A stretch of 64,000 nt of DNA from NCBI RefSeq assembly GCF_950023065.1, contig NC_088681.1:4030001-4094000 (forward strand). Direction: 5' to 3'. The notes beneath the pieces are model-generated. The model had not been told where the DNA came from. It worked only from the letters and a program-made list of their open reading frames with translations, and did no database searches. The stretch is from Planococcus citri. Lineage: Eukaryota > Arthropoda > Insecta > Hemiptera > Pseudococcidae. This document shows positions 25,632 to 36,615 of the stretch, piece after piece (position 1 is the first letter of the stretch; each line of letters begins with the position of its first letter). The translations under genes and the position numbers were made by a program.

Positions 25632-26109
25632 TTGAGGAGCTGAGAATCAAAACTCACATTTGCCAAAAAAAAAAAAATGTGACATATTCGATTTTTTTGG
25701 ATCAAAGTCATTTTGGTGTGAAATTCACTTTCAAAACCAAGGGTTAGAATCAAAACTCACATTTGCCAAGTGAGTTTTGTTGAAAACTTAGTTTTGTTTG
25801 CAAGATTCCATAGGGAAAAGTTTGATAACAAGCTGAATTTTAGTACACGGGGTTTTTTGATACGCTGAACACGAATTTGGGGTGTCCAGGTGAATCCGGT
25901 GTACACTTCCCCCTTTTTTGTGGGCCTTAAGCCCCCAAATTTGTTTTGAAGCGTTCAGGTCCGAAAATATGCAATTTCATGCAAAATGCTTCTCATCGAT
26001 TTCGTTTCACTATTCCACGTCGAATGAAGAGTCAGCGAAGTTTCCCACCCCAAAGAAGGTTGACCTATGGTCACTCAAAGTAGGGGTGCACAGTGGACTG
26101 TGAGCACCC

Positions 26110-26830
26110 TCAAAACGGGCGTAATTCAAAAACATACAATGAACCCTAAAAAAATGGTACAATGGTATCCACCCTTATGTTTTTTGGGTCGCAGAATACG
26201 AATTTGACAATATTTTTTCTGTAGGGGTGGGGGGATGAGGAGGTGAGGGGGGCGAGAAATTCAAAATTTGACTATAATGATGTGTGATATGTCGAAATGT
26301 ATGTTTTTGAGGGTGTAGATCACGAATTTGACAATATTTTTTTCGTAGGGGTCAATGGTGGGGGCTGAGGGGTGAAAATGGTTAAAAATTCAAAATTTGA
26401 CTATAATGATGTATGATATGTCAAAATGTATGTTTTCGTGGTTGTAGATCACGAATTTGACAATATTTTTTTCGTAAGGGTTAATGGTGGGGGGATGAAG
26501 GGGGTGAAAAATTCAAAATTCGAACATAATGATATGTGATATGTCGAAATGTATGTTTTTGAGGGTGTAGATCACGAATTTGACAATATTTTTTTCGTAG
26601 GGGTGAATTGTGGGGGATGAAGGGGGTGAAAACGGTGAAAAATTCAAAATTTGACCATAATGATGTGTGATATGTCAAAATGTATGTTTTCGAGGTTGTA
26701 GATCACGAATTTGACAATATTTTTTTCGTAGGGGTTAATGGTGGGGGATGAAGGGGTGAAAACGGTGAACAATTCAAAATTTGACTATAATGATGTGTGA
26801 TATGTCGAAATGTACCAAGTATGAATAATT
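26110..26830. repeat. About five ~125-bp tandem subrepeats
   Basis: Units share GACAATATTTTTTTCGTA (about 26205, 26327, 26459, 26581, 26712), GATATGTC-AAATGTATGTTTT, and a G-rich GGTGGGGG tract. Inverted copies occur at 27160-27410 and 28370-28510 in the other arm of the same element. Confidence 0.8.
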
Positions 26831-27416
26831 CAACTGAAAGTGAGTAATTTTCATCAATATACTCGATTTTAGTTGTTATAAAGTCATTATAGAGGTTTAA
26901 TTTACGTTAAAACTCCGTTTTTTTGCCTACTCTGCTACATAAATAGGAATAGAACAAATTTTTGCACGTAGATGCACGGGAAATCCCAGGGGCTAGTACT
27001 TAAGATAGTGTATTTCAAGATGTCATTTGCCATTTTTGCCCCCGAATGCCCCGGCGACCACAACAGTCAATTATAGTGAAAAATCATGGTGAATTTTGTT
27101 TAAATGTTACAAATTTTTTCTTCCAGGGACTTTGACGGCGCTCCAATAGAAAATCCTCCATCCCCCGCCCTTCACCTTTTCTACACCTTCAAAAACATAC
27201 ATTTTGACATATCACACATCATTATGGTCAAATTTTGAATTTTTCACCCTCTTCATCCCCCACCATTAACCCTTACGAAAAAAATATTGTCAAATTCGCG
27301 ATCTACAACCTCGAAAACATACATTTCGACATATCACACATCATTATAGTCAAATTTTGAATTTTCAACCATTTTCACCCCTCAGCCCCCACCATTGACC
27401 CCTACGAAAAAAATAT

Positions 27417-28373
27417 GGGGAAATATTTTTTGCACGACGAAAAAGGGCGTCATCACGACGAGCCTTTTTTCGTTCATAAAAGACGAATGAACGACGAAAA
27501 ATGATGAAGTTCCACGCCAGATAACGCCCGACAATAAAGTATTTTTGAACGACTACGATTTAATAACGAGATAAGCAGTATTCACGACAAAATAATTTCA
27601 TACACAACAGAACATTATCAGCTCAATTACAATTATAATTTGTACAAATTTTGACAAATGATCAACTGAGGGTTTCTTTCAAAAAAATTTGAGTGAAATT
27701 GTAACTCAGTAGAAGAGAACAAAATTGGCCAAAGCGAAGCGAGGGCTAAAGCTTAGGAAAAAAATGAGAATTTTGAGTATAGATCGGCGTTTTTGTCGGT
27801 AAATGAACAATAATTAAATACATGACTGTAAAAAATTTGAATTTTTGAAAACAGAAACTAAAATATTGTTGGAATTTTTGTATTTTTCTAACTTTCTTGA
27901 ATTTCTCACAATTTCCCAAGTTTTTCCTGCTTTCGCGGAACCGAAGGGAAGCAAACTGTCTCCCCTTGGCCCCCTTTCGGTCCGTCACTGAGGTCAAAAG
28001 AGGAAGAGGGATCGCCCATCAAAGTCCACAAAACATTACTTCTATAAACAGCAATTTTTCAAGTACCTACTTCGTTTTTTTGGTATCATTTTAATATTTT
28101 TTGAACGTTTATTTCTGCCGGTGAAATGCCTGTTTTTGATGGAAAAATTTTGTCGTGCATTGCCTTATGTAGGAGTTGAAAGTAATGAAATGTCGTGAAT
28201 TTTTCAATTCGTCGTTTGATACATTATTTTGTCGTTGGAGTACCTTTTATGTCGGGGTAAGCTCTTTATTGTCGGGAATTTCCCATTTAGTCGTGGTAAT
28301 GATTTTTCTGGCGTGAAAGTGCCTATGCTTGTCGTGCTGACGCCCTTTTTTGTCGTGGTATTAAATCACACCC
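27417..28373. mobile_element. Mutator-like MITE with ~20-bp-spaced GTCG motifs
   Basis: A 957-bp element begins GGGGAAATA and ends TCACACCC, with inverted ends aligning without gaps over about 43 bp (shared CACGAC, AAAAAGGGCGTCA). It is flanked by a perfect 9-bp duplication AAAAAATAT (27408-27416 and 28374-28382), and the uninterrupted site survives as related subrepeats nearby. A GGG start plus 9-bp duplication fits Mutator-like elements. The right arm carries GTCG at 28152, 28192, 28211, 28231, 28251, 28271, 28290, 28331 and 28352 (GGCG at 28310); the left arm has the inverse CGAC at looser but similar spacing. No transposase. Confidence 0.8.
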
Positions 28374-29172
28374 AAAAAATATTGTCAAATTCGTGACCTA
28401 CACCCTCAAAAACATACATTTCAACATATCACACATCATTATAGTCAAATTTTGAATTTCTCGCCCCCCTCACCCTCTCATCCCCCGCCCCTACAAAAAA
28501 ATATTGTCAAATTCGTATTCTGCGACCCAAAAAACAAATTCTGCAAAAATTTGCATATTTTCGGACTTAAACGCAAAAAAACAAATTTGGGGGCTTAAGG
28601 TCCACAAAAAAGGGGGAAGCGTACACCGGATTCACCTGGACACTCCAAATTCGTGTTCAGCGTATCAAAAAAAACCCCGAGTACCAAAATTCAGCTTGTT
28701 ATCAAACTTTTCCCTATCGTCGTAATTAAAACAGTGAAAAAAAATTTGATCGCAAATCTTGGAGTCAAAACTCACATTTGCCATTCTTTGTCTGGATATT
28801 AAAGCAGAAGGGAGCTAGGTGAAAATCAGCCAACACACGGAATCGTGTGCTAGTAGCGCTATCTAATGATTCATTTTGGTATTATAAGTTTTTTCAACTG
28901 GCAACACTACTAACTCAGTTTTTCGCGTTTTTCTCAAAATCGTTTATGGTGGCAAATGTGAGTTTTGATTCTCAGCTCCTCAAAGTCTGATTGAGAAAAA
29001 TGCAAGACTTTTTGATGAAATTGTTGAAAAACGGAAAAACTCCAGGACTTGCAGGGCACATGGCCAAAAAGCAGGACTGTTAGACACTGCTTCAATAAAA
29101 ATTTTAAGAATTTCAAGTATGTACTTATGTACGAGATAGAAAAATTTAATTTAAAATAACCCTAATCTTACC

Positions 29173-29602
29173 TCGAATTCTTCGATGTACTTTGGATTCC
29201 GGAATTACTCCACATTCCACATGCCACAAAATTTTTCGAAATCATTCAGAACCATATCTTGTGCTGTAAGAAAAGAATTAGCAGCACTCAGATTTAAAGG
29301 TCTAATCGAAAAGTATGAAAATGAGCACCTAAGAACAAAGATGTAACCATGTACTCGTAATATACCTACTCATAGACATATCGACTGCGTAGATGCGGGA
29401 TCACGTAAGCCATAACTTTTTTTTTTGCAGTTTCCAGTAATGTTGGCAATATCCGCAAATTTTGATTGTCGATGCGAAAATACTCATTGATGGCAGCAAA
29501 TGTTGAATTGAAACTGCGAATGTTGCGATTAACGTTGGAGAAATCCTGTAGCCACGCTATTGGTGCAGTAGGTAGTGCGCTCTGACTATTTAAAAAATGC
29601 AT
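29173..29602 (-). pseudogene. Two decayed exons of an unidentified protein-coding gene
   Basis: On the minus strand, 29602-29410 is open and reads like conserved protein (SALPTAPIAWLQDF, NEYFRIDNQNLRILP). Further along, 29261-29173 is bounded by an acceptor (TTTCTTACAG) and a donor (GTAAGATTAG). It reads AQDMVLNDFEKFCGMWNVE, then a TAA, then FRNPKYIEEFE in the same frame. The composition is typical of real exons and unlike the surrounding AT-rich DNA. I do not recognise the family. The in-frame stop, and the lack of an obvious donor between the blocks, suggest a relic. Confidence 0.45.
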
Positions 29603-31554
29603 TAGGTATAGTTATTTAACGTAATATGAAAAGTAAATGAATGTATCATTCTCTCTGAACTTACCGAAGGAGGGATATTCGCGTTTAACGTGAATCAAGC
29701 ATCAAATATGGCGGAGTTGAAATTGAAAATGATCCCTGGCTCGTAGTTTGAGAGCAGTTCCAAATACCTATTCGAATTCTTTCTAAAACTATAATCGATT
29801 AAATCGTGAAAGTATTAAAAACACGTCACATTTGGAACCAAATGTCCGGTAAATAAATAGGCTTATAGGCTAACAGTAACAGAACCACGATAAAAATACG
29901 TACAGCACAGCGAGGTGTCTGAAACACCAGTAGTAAAATAGCTTTACTCGAATCGCAGTTATTTTGAGATTGTAGGCCTGTCACACACTTGTTGCGCACG
30001 CTACTTTTTAAAACATGACGCAATAAACCATAGGTAGGTACTCAATTGGACAACACACCTCGGCTATGCTACCTTCTGTTTAAACAGATGTTTTGCATTA
30101 AAGTAACAAAAATTACCTACGTGTGTGTACTTAATGATGTTGAGTTCCTACAGCGATAAAGAAACCATTTTAAATACGGTTCCACTCGATCTTTTTAGAA
30201 AACTGTCAAAAATTATCAAGTTCTGTTATCATTTACGTATTTTTTTCACGATATCAAAATGTAAACTAATGCTTATAGGTATGCATTCCTACAGGGTGTC
30301 CAAAACTTCAGATTTTGATACAACCGAAAAAAGGTTAGGTGAATAAGGTTTGTTCTATCTTCAAAATTGATGAGGTAAAATACGTTTTCAAAATCTAAGA
30401 ACCAAAATCCAATTTTCACCATGGGAGTGGGTAATCTATGTACTTTTTGAAAAGATCTTTGCAATAAAAGCTTGAAAAATAAGGCCAATATGTACCTATA
30501 CTTTCATAAATTAACAAAATTACTTATCAAGACTTTTTGCCCAATTTGCAAATTGAAGGGGCTACAATTGATTTTCAATTTCAAGAAATCGTGATGAAAA
30601 AAATGAATACGGAAATGAATACTACGTCAAAAAATACTTAAACGAAGTCAGACTTGTTTTTTGCCAAAAAAAATGTCAAAATTCTCGGTTTTTTGCAAAA
30701 AAATTCTTTGAAAGTTTTATTTTTTTCCAAAAATTGTCCGAAAGTTATCCCAATGGCTGAAAATTCTAGCTTTTCGCAGTTGTAGAGTTTGGATGCTCTA
30801 TGTAAAATTGCCATAAGTTGCAAAGTGAATGATTTCAATTTTGGACAAAAAATTGCCAAAAAATGTGCTAATTGTGACTTCAATTTTGAATTTTATTCTC
30901 TTCAAAAATTACAATCTATAAAAAGTCCGGCTTAGTATATTATCTTTTTGGCAATAATTCTCGCAACTACTCAACTAGTTCCCTTTTTCTGCTAAAATTA
31001 TCAAAATCATGCTTTAATTCTGCTGATAATTGTGAAAAATACTCGCTTTTTAACAAAATTTCCAACTAGTTGGTTTTTTTCAGAAAATTTCTAATTTTTA
31101 CATTTTTTAAAAACTGTCCAAATGCCTCGCTTTTTTGCCGGAAACTGTCAGAAACCCATTCTTTTTGTTAAAATGTCAGCCCCGTTTTGCATTTTTCAAA
31201 AAATGTGTAAGAAATTGCCAAAATCCTGGTACTTTGCTGCCAAAAAATTGTCGAGAAATTTCGATTTTTTTTGAAGAGTTTCGAAATAATTCAACTTTTC
31301 AAAATTGAGTAAATACGTTTAAATTCGTAATAAATACTGGGTTTTTAAGATTTTTTTTCTGTATTAAAATGTTTTGCTTATATTTTGTCAGTTGGGTAGG
31401 TACTTTTCAAAGTTACGGTACCTACATTTTCAAGCTTTTTCGGTTACTTACTGAAATTATTGGGGAAGGGGGGGGGGTACGAGCCCTGCGCTCGCTTCAC
31501 TCGAGTCTGTTTATACTTTTCAGATTGTGAGGTCTGGGCCTCAACTTGAAATCA
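29603..31554. other. Gene-free stretch with one TE end
   Basis: At about 30291 a TACAGGGTGTCC end begins a sequence that also occurs inverted at about 46230-46430 (shared GAACCAAAATCCAATTTT-like and ATGGTCAAAAT-like phrases). Its partner end here was not located. The rest (to 31450) is low-complexity A/T-rich DNA. Confidence 0.45.
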
Positions 31555-31558
31555 TCAA

Positions 31559-31811
31559 GCTACGACTTGAATAAATAAATAGTCAACAGACAGGTGTGTG
31601 ACAATTGACAAACGTTTATTAGAGGAACATACAAAGTAACAAACATGATAATCGCGCGGGAGATATAAACGTAATAACGTAATGAATAATTGATAAACTG
31701 CGTCTGTGGCTAGAGGTACTATGCCTCCCACTACGTCACAGTGAGCTGCGCGCGCAGATGCGCTTGGCAGCTTGGCAGACTGGCAGACATCTGCCAGTTG
31801 ACGCCACACAG
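31559..31811 (-). mobile_element. Short LTR-like insertion, 5-bp direct repeats ATCAA
   Basis: A GC-richer 253-bp block is flanked by ATCAA at 31554-31558 and 31812-31816. On the minus strand it starts CTGTGTGGCGTCAAC and contains AATAAA (plus-strand 31615-31620 region), as an LTR would. The termini are not perfect TG...CA, so a solo LTR is only one possibility; the 84-codon frame across it is not a gene. Confidence 0.4.
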
Positions 31812-32446
31812 ATCAATTCATTCTCATCTTTTAACTAAAAACAAAAAAAAAATAAAAGAAAATAACAATCTATACTTATCAATTGATAAAATTATCATTT
31901 CATCTTGAAAACTTGTCATTTCATTCAATTCAACACAATTAGTAGAGGAGAAGGTACAAATATGGACCCCCTCTAGCTTTTTGGCTTTAAAGGGTAGAAA
32001 AAATTATCAAAATTTTTTTTCGAATATACCATTCGAAAGGCCAAAGACTCTAGTATATTGTGTAAAAAAAATTTTTCTTCTTGTTGAAAACTCACGGAGA
32101 AATTTGAAATTTAGAAAAGTGACATAAAATGGTACAAATATGGACTCAGGTACAAATATGGACCCTCTAAAAAAATGAATAAAAATTTCAGAAAATTGAA
32201 CAAAAATTTATTTAAAGATGTTTTTTGATGCTTTGGACTTGTCTTCTTTATTAATAAAACTTTTCTCGGTATTCTAAAAACCATTGAATCAAAATTAGAT
32301 GAAAAAAAATTTACGGGTCCATATTTATACCCATGCAAAACATTGGCTAAGTTTATGAAAAATGAAAAAATCATGGTTCCATTTTCGACACTTTGGACTT
32401 GTCTTCTTTGTTAATAACACTTTTCTCGACATTCTAAAAAATAGTG

Positions 32447-33562
32447 TGATATAGGGCATACTGCCTCCATCGTCTACAGGGGGATGATTTTGTGAACCCC
32501 TTAAACTGATAAGTTTGGGAACGTGTTATTTACGAAGGGTAAAATACTCTAAATAGTTAGCAATTTGTCATCAATTAAATGACAGATTTATGATGACAAG
32601 TTAGGTCTTTGTATCGAGCTCGCGCCGCGAGATTATTATTTAAAATAGGGAAAAATGCCGACAAAGATCTTAGCCTTTGGTCACGTGACTATCTTAAAAA
32701 ATTATATATACAAGTAGTCCGCGGCATTTTCTCCACTTAGTTCCGTTTCCTGCAGTAAGATGGTTCTTCGTCATTTAGTAATAAGTTTTTATTTGTTAAC
32801 ACCTCGCGTGTGAAATTTATTTAATTTGATTTAGACAATCAATTGATCCGATGATCAATTGTATTGGCGTTCTTTTCGGTAGTTTGAGGTGTAACCGGTC
32901 ACCTGTAAATTATGCGAAGTGTTACGTGAAATCTCGTTTAGTTAAGGTGCCATCGTCGTCCTTAGTGTTGGTAGGACCCATGATAGAGATGGTCAATATG
33001 GACAGTTTTCAGGTAAATGTTAAAGCGCATTTATCATCAAGGTAATTGGCTTATTACTAATTATTGTAATAGGTAGGTATGTGGAATCGGAGAATTCCAT
33101 GCCTACCTAATATTTTTATCAATGGTGTTTTTGCATGACTTCATCGTGTATTTTGTGTATAGGTTTCTTATTTTTCTACTCGTGAGCATTCCCTAAATAG
33201 GAAGAATACTACGAGGAAATTAATTAAGTGCACTCGGTACTAGTTATAAATTATGCTTAATACTTCCTTATGACGGATCGTAGTAGACGTAGGCTACCGA
33301 TTGGTAGAACCGAAGTCCTATGTATAAATACGTTATAATAAATTCTTTAAATTGTACTGTAGGTTGTTTTCATTTCAACGTTCAATACATAGATTTTTGC
33401 GTAGTTAAGTCAGGTTATTGGTTAGATAGAGAGTCTTGAGCTATCCAGGCAAAATAGGGAAATATTCACCCCCTAAGGTGATATTTCTAAAACTCACTAG
33501 CATAGGAAAACAAATAATTCCTTTTCCCCTTCTACTCAGTAATTCCTGGTCTAACTATGTCA
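32447..33562 (+). repeat. 5' LTR, 1,116 bp, with promoter and poly(A) signal
   Basis: A TATATATA box lies at 32703-32710, followed about 30 bp on by TCCACTTAGTTCC-type start-site sequence and a GTAAGAT donor-like site (about 32755). An AATAAA signal at 33337-33342 lies about 630 bp downstream of the TATA box. A 64-codon frame at 32851-33045 is present in both LTRs; it is not recognised and is probably incidental. Confidence 0.9.
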
Positions 33563-33564
33563 AA

Positions 33565-33582
33565 TGGCGCCCGGATCAGGTG
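33565..33582 (+). promoter_or_regulatory. Primer-binding site of the LTR element
   Basis: TGGCGCCCGGATCAGG begins two bases after the 5' LTR. TGG at this place pairs with the CCA end of a tRNA; the TGGCG start recalls lysine- or arginine-tRNA-primed gypsy elements, but I cannot match the full site to a specific tRNA. Confidence 0.65.
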
Positions 33583-35100
33583 CGATCTCATTTTATGGCA
33601 CCTGCCATAAGATAGATCAATCGAACTCACTAAAATTGTATTTTTCAAAAATTAAAATTTTCGAAATTTTCGTTTTAGAACCCAAAAAGCTCCCTAAGAG
33701 CCATGTTCTAATCTAAATTGATAGTATTTAGGTTCTGTTTGCCAAAAGTAAAATTTTGAATATTTGAGAATTCAAAATTCAGCCCCATTCAGTGTATTTT
33801 TCGAGTGTTTTTTGCATAATTTAGAAGCTATGTCCGAAAAGTGCACTAATTATAATAATATTTTATAGTGATATAAAATAGAGTAAAAATATTGTAATTG
33901 ACTGCCTCAGACCATCCGAGTAAAAAGCAGTCAATTATGATCAAAAATGAATTTTTTGACTTCGTGGGTAATTGTGAAGTATTGGATATAATGAACTTTG
34001 GTTGTTAAAAAGTATTCCTTCTCACGATCGATACATAGTACCTCTTTGAAAGATGCTTTTTCAGTCCAAAGTTTCCAATATCATTGCATTACAGACGAAT
34101 CAAGAAATTCGAAAAAATAAAATCATTGCTTTCTTGTGTTAAAATTGTCACACTGTGCCCTACCTATTATTACGTTTTTTGATCAAAAATACTTCAAAAT
34201 GTAATAGAAATTGGATGAAATCAGTGAAATAGGTATCTCCGACCTAGTCATTGAAGACAATTTCGAAAAAACAGACAGGGGCACCCCCAGTGCAATTTTG
34301 ACAAGAAAACATCTTAAATAATAGTAGGTTATTTAAATTAGATAAAATAGAATAAAATTAATTAAACTAATCTATAGTTAATCTGCATTTTTTCGCAATT
34401 TTTTCGTTTCTGTATACCATGTACTTCGTAATTACGTAAATATTAGGCGTGAACTCGAAAATAGGTATGCTGCGAGGGTGTTGTACCTTTCCAAGGTCAT
34501 CACACTCGACGCACCCCTCTGGAAGCGTAAATATGCGACACATAAATCTGTCAAATAGGCGTTACATGCACTGAAAAATAACACCATTAATTTAGGACAT
34601 ATAGCTGTCACAATTTTTCTAGAAAATAGAAAAAATGCGTGTATTTGTAATCGTTAAATAGCGTAATTAATGACCATCCGCGCAACCCCTCCTGTCCACC
34701 CTTCAAATCTTCAAATATGCACGCTTTAAGCAATAAAATAGATACGATGCGGCGAGTGTCAAAGGATTTGTTAAGATATTAGGGTTCCTTACACCAGTGT
34801 AAAGATGAGAAAATGACCACCTCGTCGATAGGGTGTTGACCTTTACAAAATAGGGGAGAAAAGGATATGCGCGCACATCAAAAAGAGCTAAGCAACCGAT
34901 TACATAGCCATTTACTCGCATATTCGAAAAATTAGTCTTTGCAGCATCGTTGTTCTAGTGACAAGTGTTCAGTGACTTCGGACAGGTACCTACCTAACTT
35001 CGAGTTTGCGTCTGATTTTCTCTAATTTTTTCAACTACTTGGGTAAGTTTGAAAAACCTGCTTTCGTTTCGCGTTTTTATTTTGATTTGATTTAGAAAAA

Positions 35101-36564
35101 ATGGATTGTGACTCTAGATTCGCATCCCCATTTTTCAAAAGAAAACAGCCCAAAGTGGCTATGGCTAATAATCATACTCGGTTTCCGGCTTTTGATCTCA
35201 CTCATTTCGATGAAGGTCGAATAAAAGAAGATCAAAGGACCCCCTCGCCTCCGCATTCGGATGATGAAACTTCGTACCCCGCTGAAGCCTTTGAAATTCG
35301 TAAAAATCCCCCCATAAGTGTCGAAACTTCACCTTTGTCTGATAAAAGTGAAAAAGAGCCGAATGAATTTCCTGATTTCGAGTTAGTTGAATTCGAAGAT
35401 TTTTCTGAGAAAGAAATCAGGAAAAGTGAGACTTTTTTGAATCGAATCAATAAGGAAGAATTGACTAAGGATGAGATTTTGACAGTGGCATTGGATGAGC
35501 TTCTTAAGGACGCTCATCCCGATTCAGAGGAAAAAGCGATTGAGGCTGCGGTCATGATGATGGTAGCAGATATTTCAATCAACGAAGACGAAGATAATTC
35601 TGGACTGTATAAAGGAGTTAGCGTGATACCTGTTCCTATATTGCAGAGATATACTTTGATCGGAGATGGATTATGTCATTTTTTAATGAGAAGACATATG
35701 GTTAAGGCGACTCGCTTACCTGAGTATTTGAGAGACCAGATACCACTCAACGAGCTTTATATGAAACTTTTGCCTGTTGAAATTCCAAAAAACGCAAGGG
35801 TCATTTTATCAGCTGGTCAATTGGAGTTTAATTACGCCGAAAAACCATACGTGGTTATAGAAAGTCAGCTGAGAAAAGTGATCAATCTGTTACTTCAAAA
35901 AGGCGCGGATCTGATTATTTTGCTCTTCCCGATTTGTAAACCTAGAAATCCTGAGGAGAGAAATATTCGGATTACGCGATACTTGGACTTCAAAAAATTA
36001 TATAACTCTGTGACCGAGGACCCTAGAGTAATACTTTGGAGAGGTCCAAGTTTGAAGTTTTTGGAATTAGAAAGCAGTAAATTTTTCTCAGAAAAGCACA
36101 TCATTCGTCCAAAGACAGGAGACGACATGGAATTATTACCTATCCTGCATAAATTCCATTATGCGCCACTTTTGAAGAGATTTTTTATCAGCACTTTCGA
36201 GTATAATGATATTAAAAATTTTATGATTGTTGAACTCGAAAGATTTGAGGAAGCTCAGTATAGGCATGAAGGAAATCCGAGAAAAATAAAAGGAGGCCTG
36301 AAGAGATTATTTGATCAAAAGAATGCACCGTACATTCATCCCGGCTATCCAGAGTCGGAGCTTGATTTTTTCGACCTTCCGACGATGATTGTACCTCCCA
36401 CCGTCCAATCAAGCTCAGAAAATGTCGTTAAGCCTGAAGTTCAGGAATTCTGTGAAATTCGAGAAACCATAGAATTGCCTAACAAGAGCGACGTAGAAAG
36501 AGAGATGAGACCATTAAAGGAAAGAATCGAAAAGGAGTTTGAAAAACACGTCACTTTTATTTAA
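35101..36564 (+). CDS. Gag-position protein of the LTR element, 487 aa, possible SGNH-like core
   Basis: The ATG at 35101 has a good context (AAAAATGG) and a single long frame follows. Residues 1-175 are acidic and low-complexity. Residues 180-360 look globular: LIGDG (186-190), VILSAGQLEF (234-243), a hydrophobic strand LIILLFP (271-277), and GDD...LPILH (340-350). That order resembles the GDS, GxND and DxxH blocks of SGNH/GDSL hydrolases, but the nucleophile serine is glycine and the GxND asparagine is lost, so no esterase activity is expected. Residues 380-487 are charged and helical. No zinc knuckle is visible, unusual for a gypsy Gag. The gene is followed after 51 bp by the protease frame. 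The fold assignment is inference; an unusual capsid protein is the alternative. Confidence 0.7.
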   Translation: MDCDSRFASPFFKRKQPKVAMANNHTRFPAFDLTHFDEGRIKEDQRTPSPPHSDDETSYPAEAFEIRKNPPISVETSPLSDKSEKEPNEFPDFELVEFEDFSEKEIRKSETFLNRINKEELTKDEILTVALDELLKDAHPDSEEKAIEAAVMMMVADISINEDEDNSGLYKGVSVIPVPILQRYTLIGDGLCHFLMRRHMVKATRLPEYLRDQIPLNELYMKLLPVEIPKNARVILSAGQLEFNYAEKPYVVIESQLRKVINLLLQKGADLIILLFPICKPRNPEERNIRITRYLDFKKLYNSVTEDPRVILWRGPSLKFLELESSKFFSEKHIIRPKTGDDMELLPILHKFHYAPLLKRFFISTFEYNDIKNFMIVELERFEEAQYRHEGNPRKIKGGLKRLFDQKNAPYIHPGYPESELDFFDLPTMIVPPTVQSSSENVVKPEVQEFCEIRETIELPNKSDVEREMRPLKERIEKEFEKHVTFI

Positions 36565-36615
36565 AAGAAAGAGAAAGCGAAAAGAAAGAAGGAAAAGAAT
36601 GAAAAATGTTCTGAG

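Larger units (their letters stand above)
25811..28716. mobile_element. Middle inverted-repeat element with tandem arrays in its arms
   Basis: Ends TAGGGAAAAGTTTGATAACA and its inverse at 28697-28716. Each arm contains a GTGTTCAGCGTATC-type block and several ~125-bp subrepeats (see 26110-26830). The right arm is split by the insertion at 27417-28373. No transposase frame. Confidence 0.65.
25632..28983. mobile_element. Outer shell of a nested insertion cluster, 34-bp perfect inverted ends
   Basis: A 34-bp block beginning TTGAGGAGCTGAGAATCAAA (25632) recurs perfectly inverted at 28950-28983. Extra copies of its CAAAACTCACATTTGCCA part lie at about 25750 and 28766. The ends enclose a second inverted-repeat element (25811-28716), itself invaded by a third (27417-28373). 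No transposase. Confidence 0.6.

Noticed and set aside
28150..28356. Regularly spaced motif array considered as a CRISPR
   Set aside because: The repeated part is only 4-6 bp, the genome is eukaryotic, and the array is the arm of an inverted-repeat transposon.
32851..33045. 64-codon frame identical at 42345-42539
   Set aside because: It lies in both LTRs; duplication follows from the LTRs and not from coding selection, and no domain is visible.
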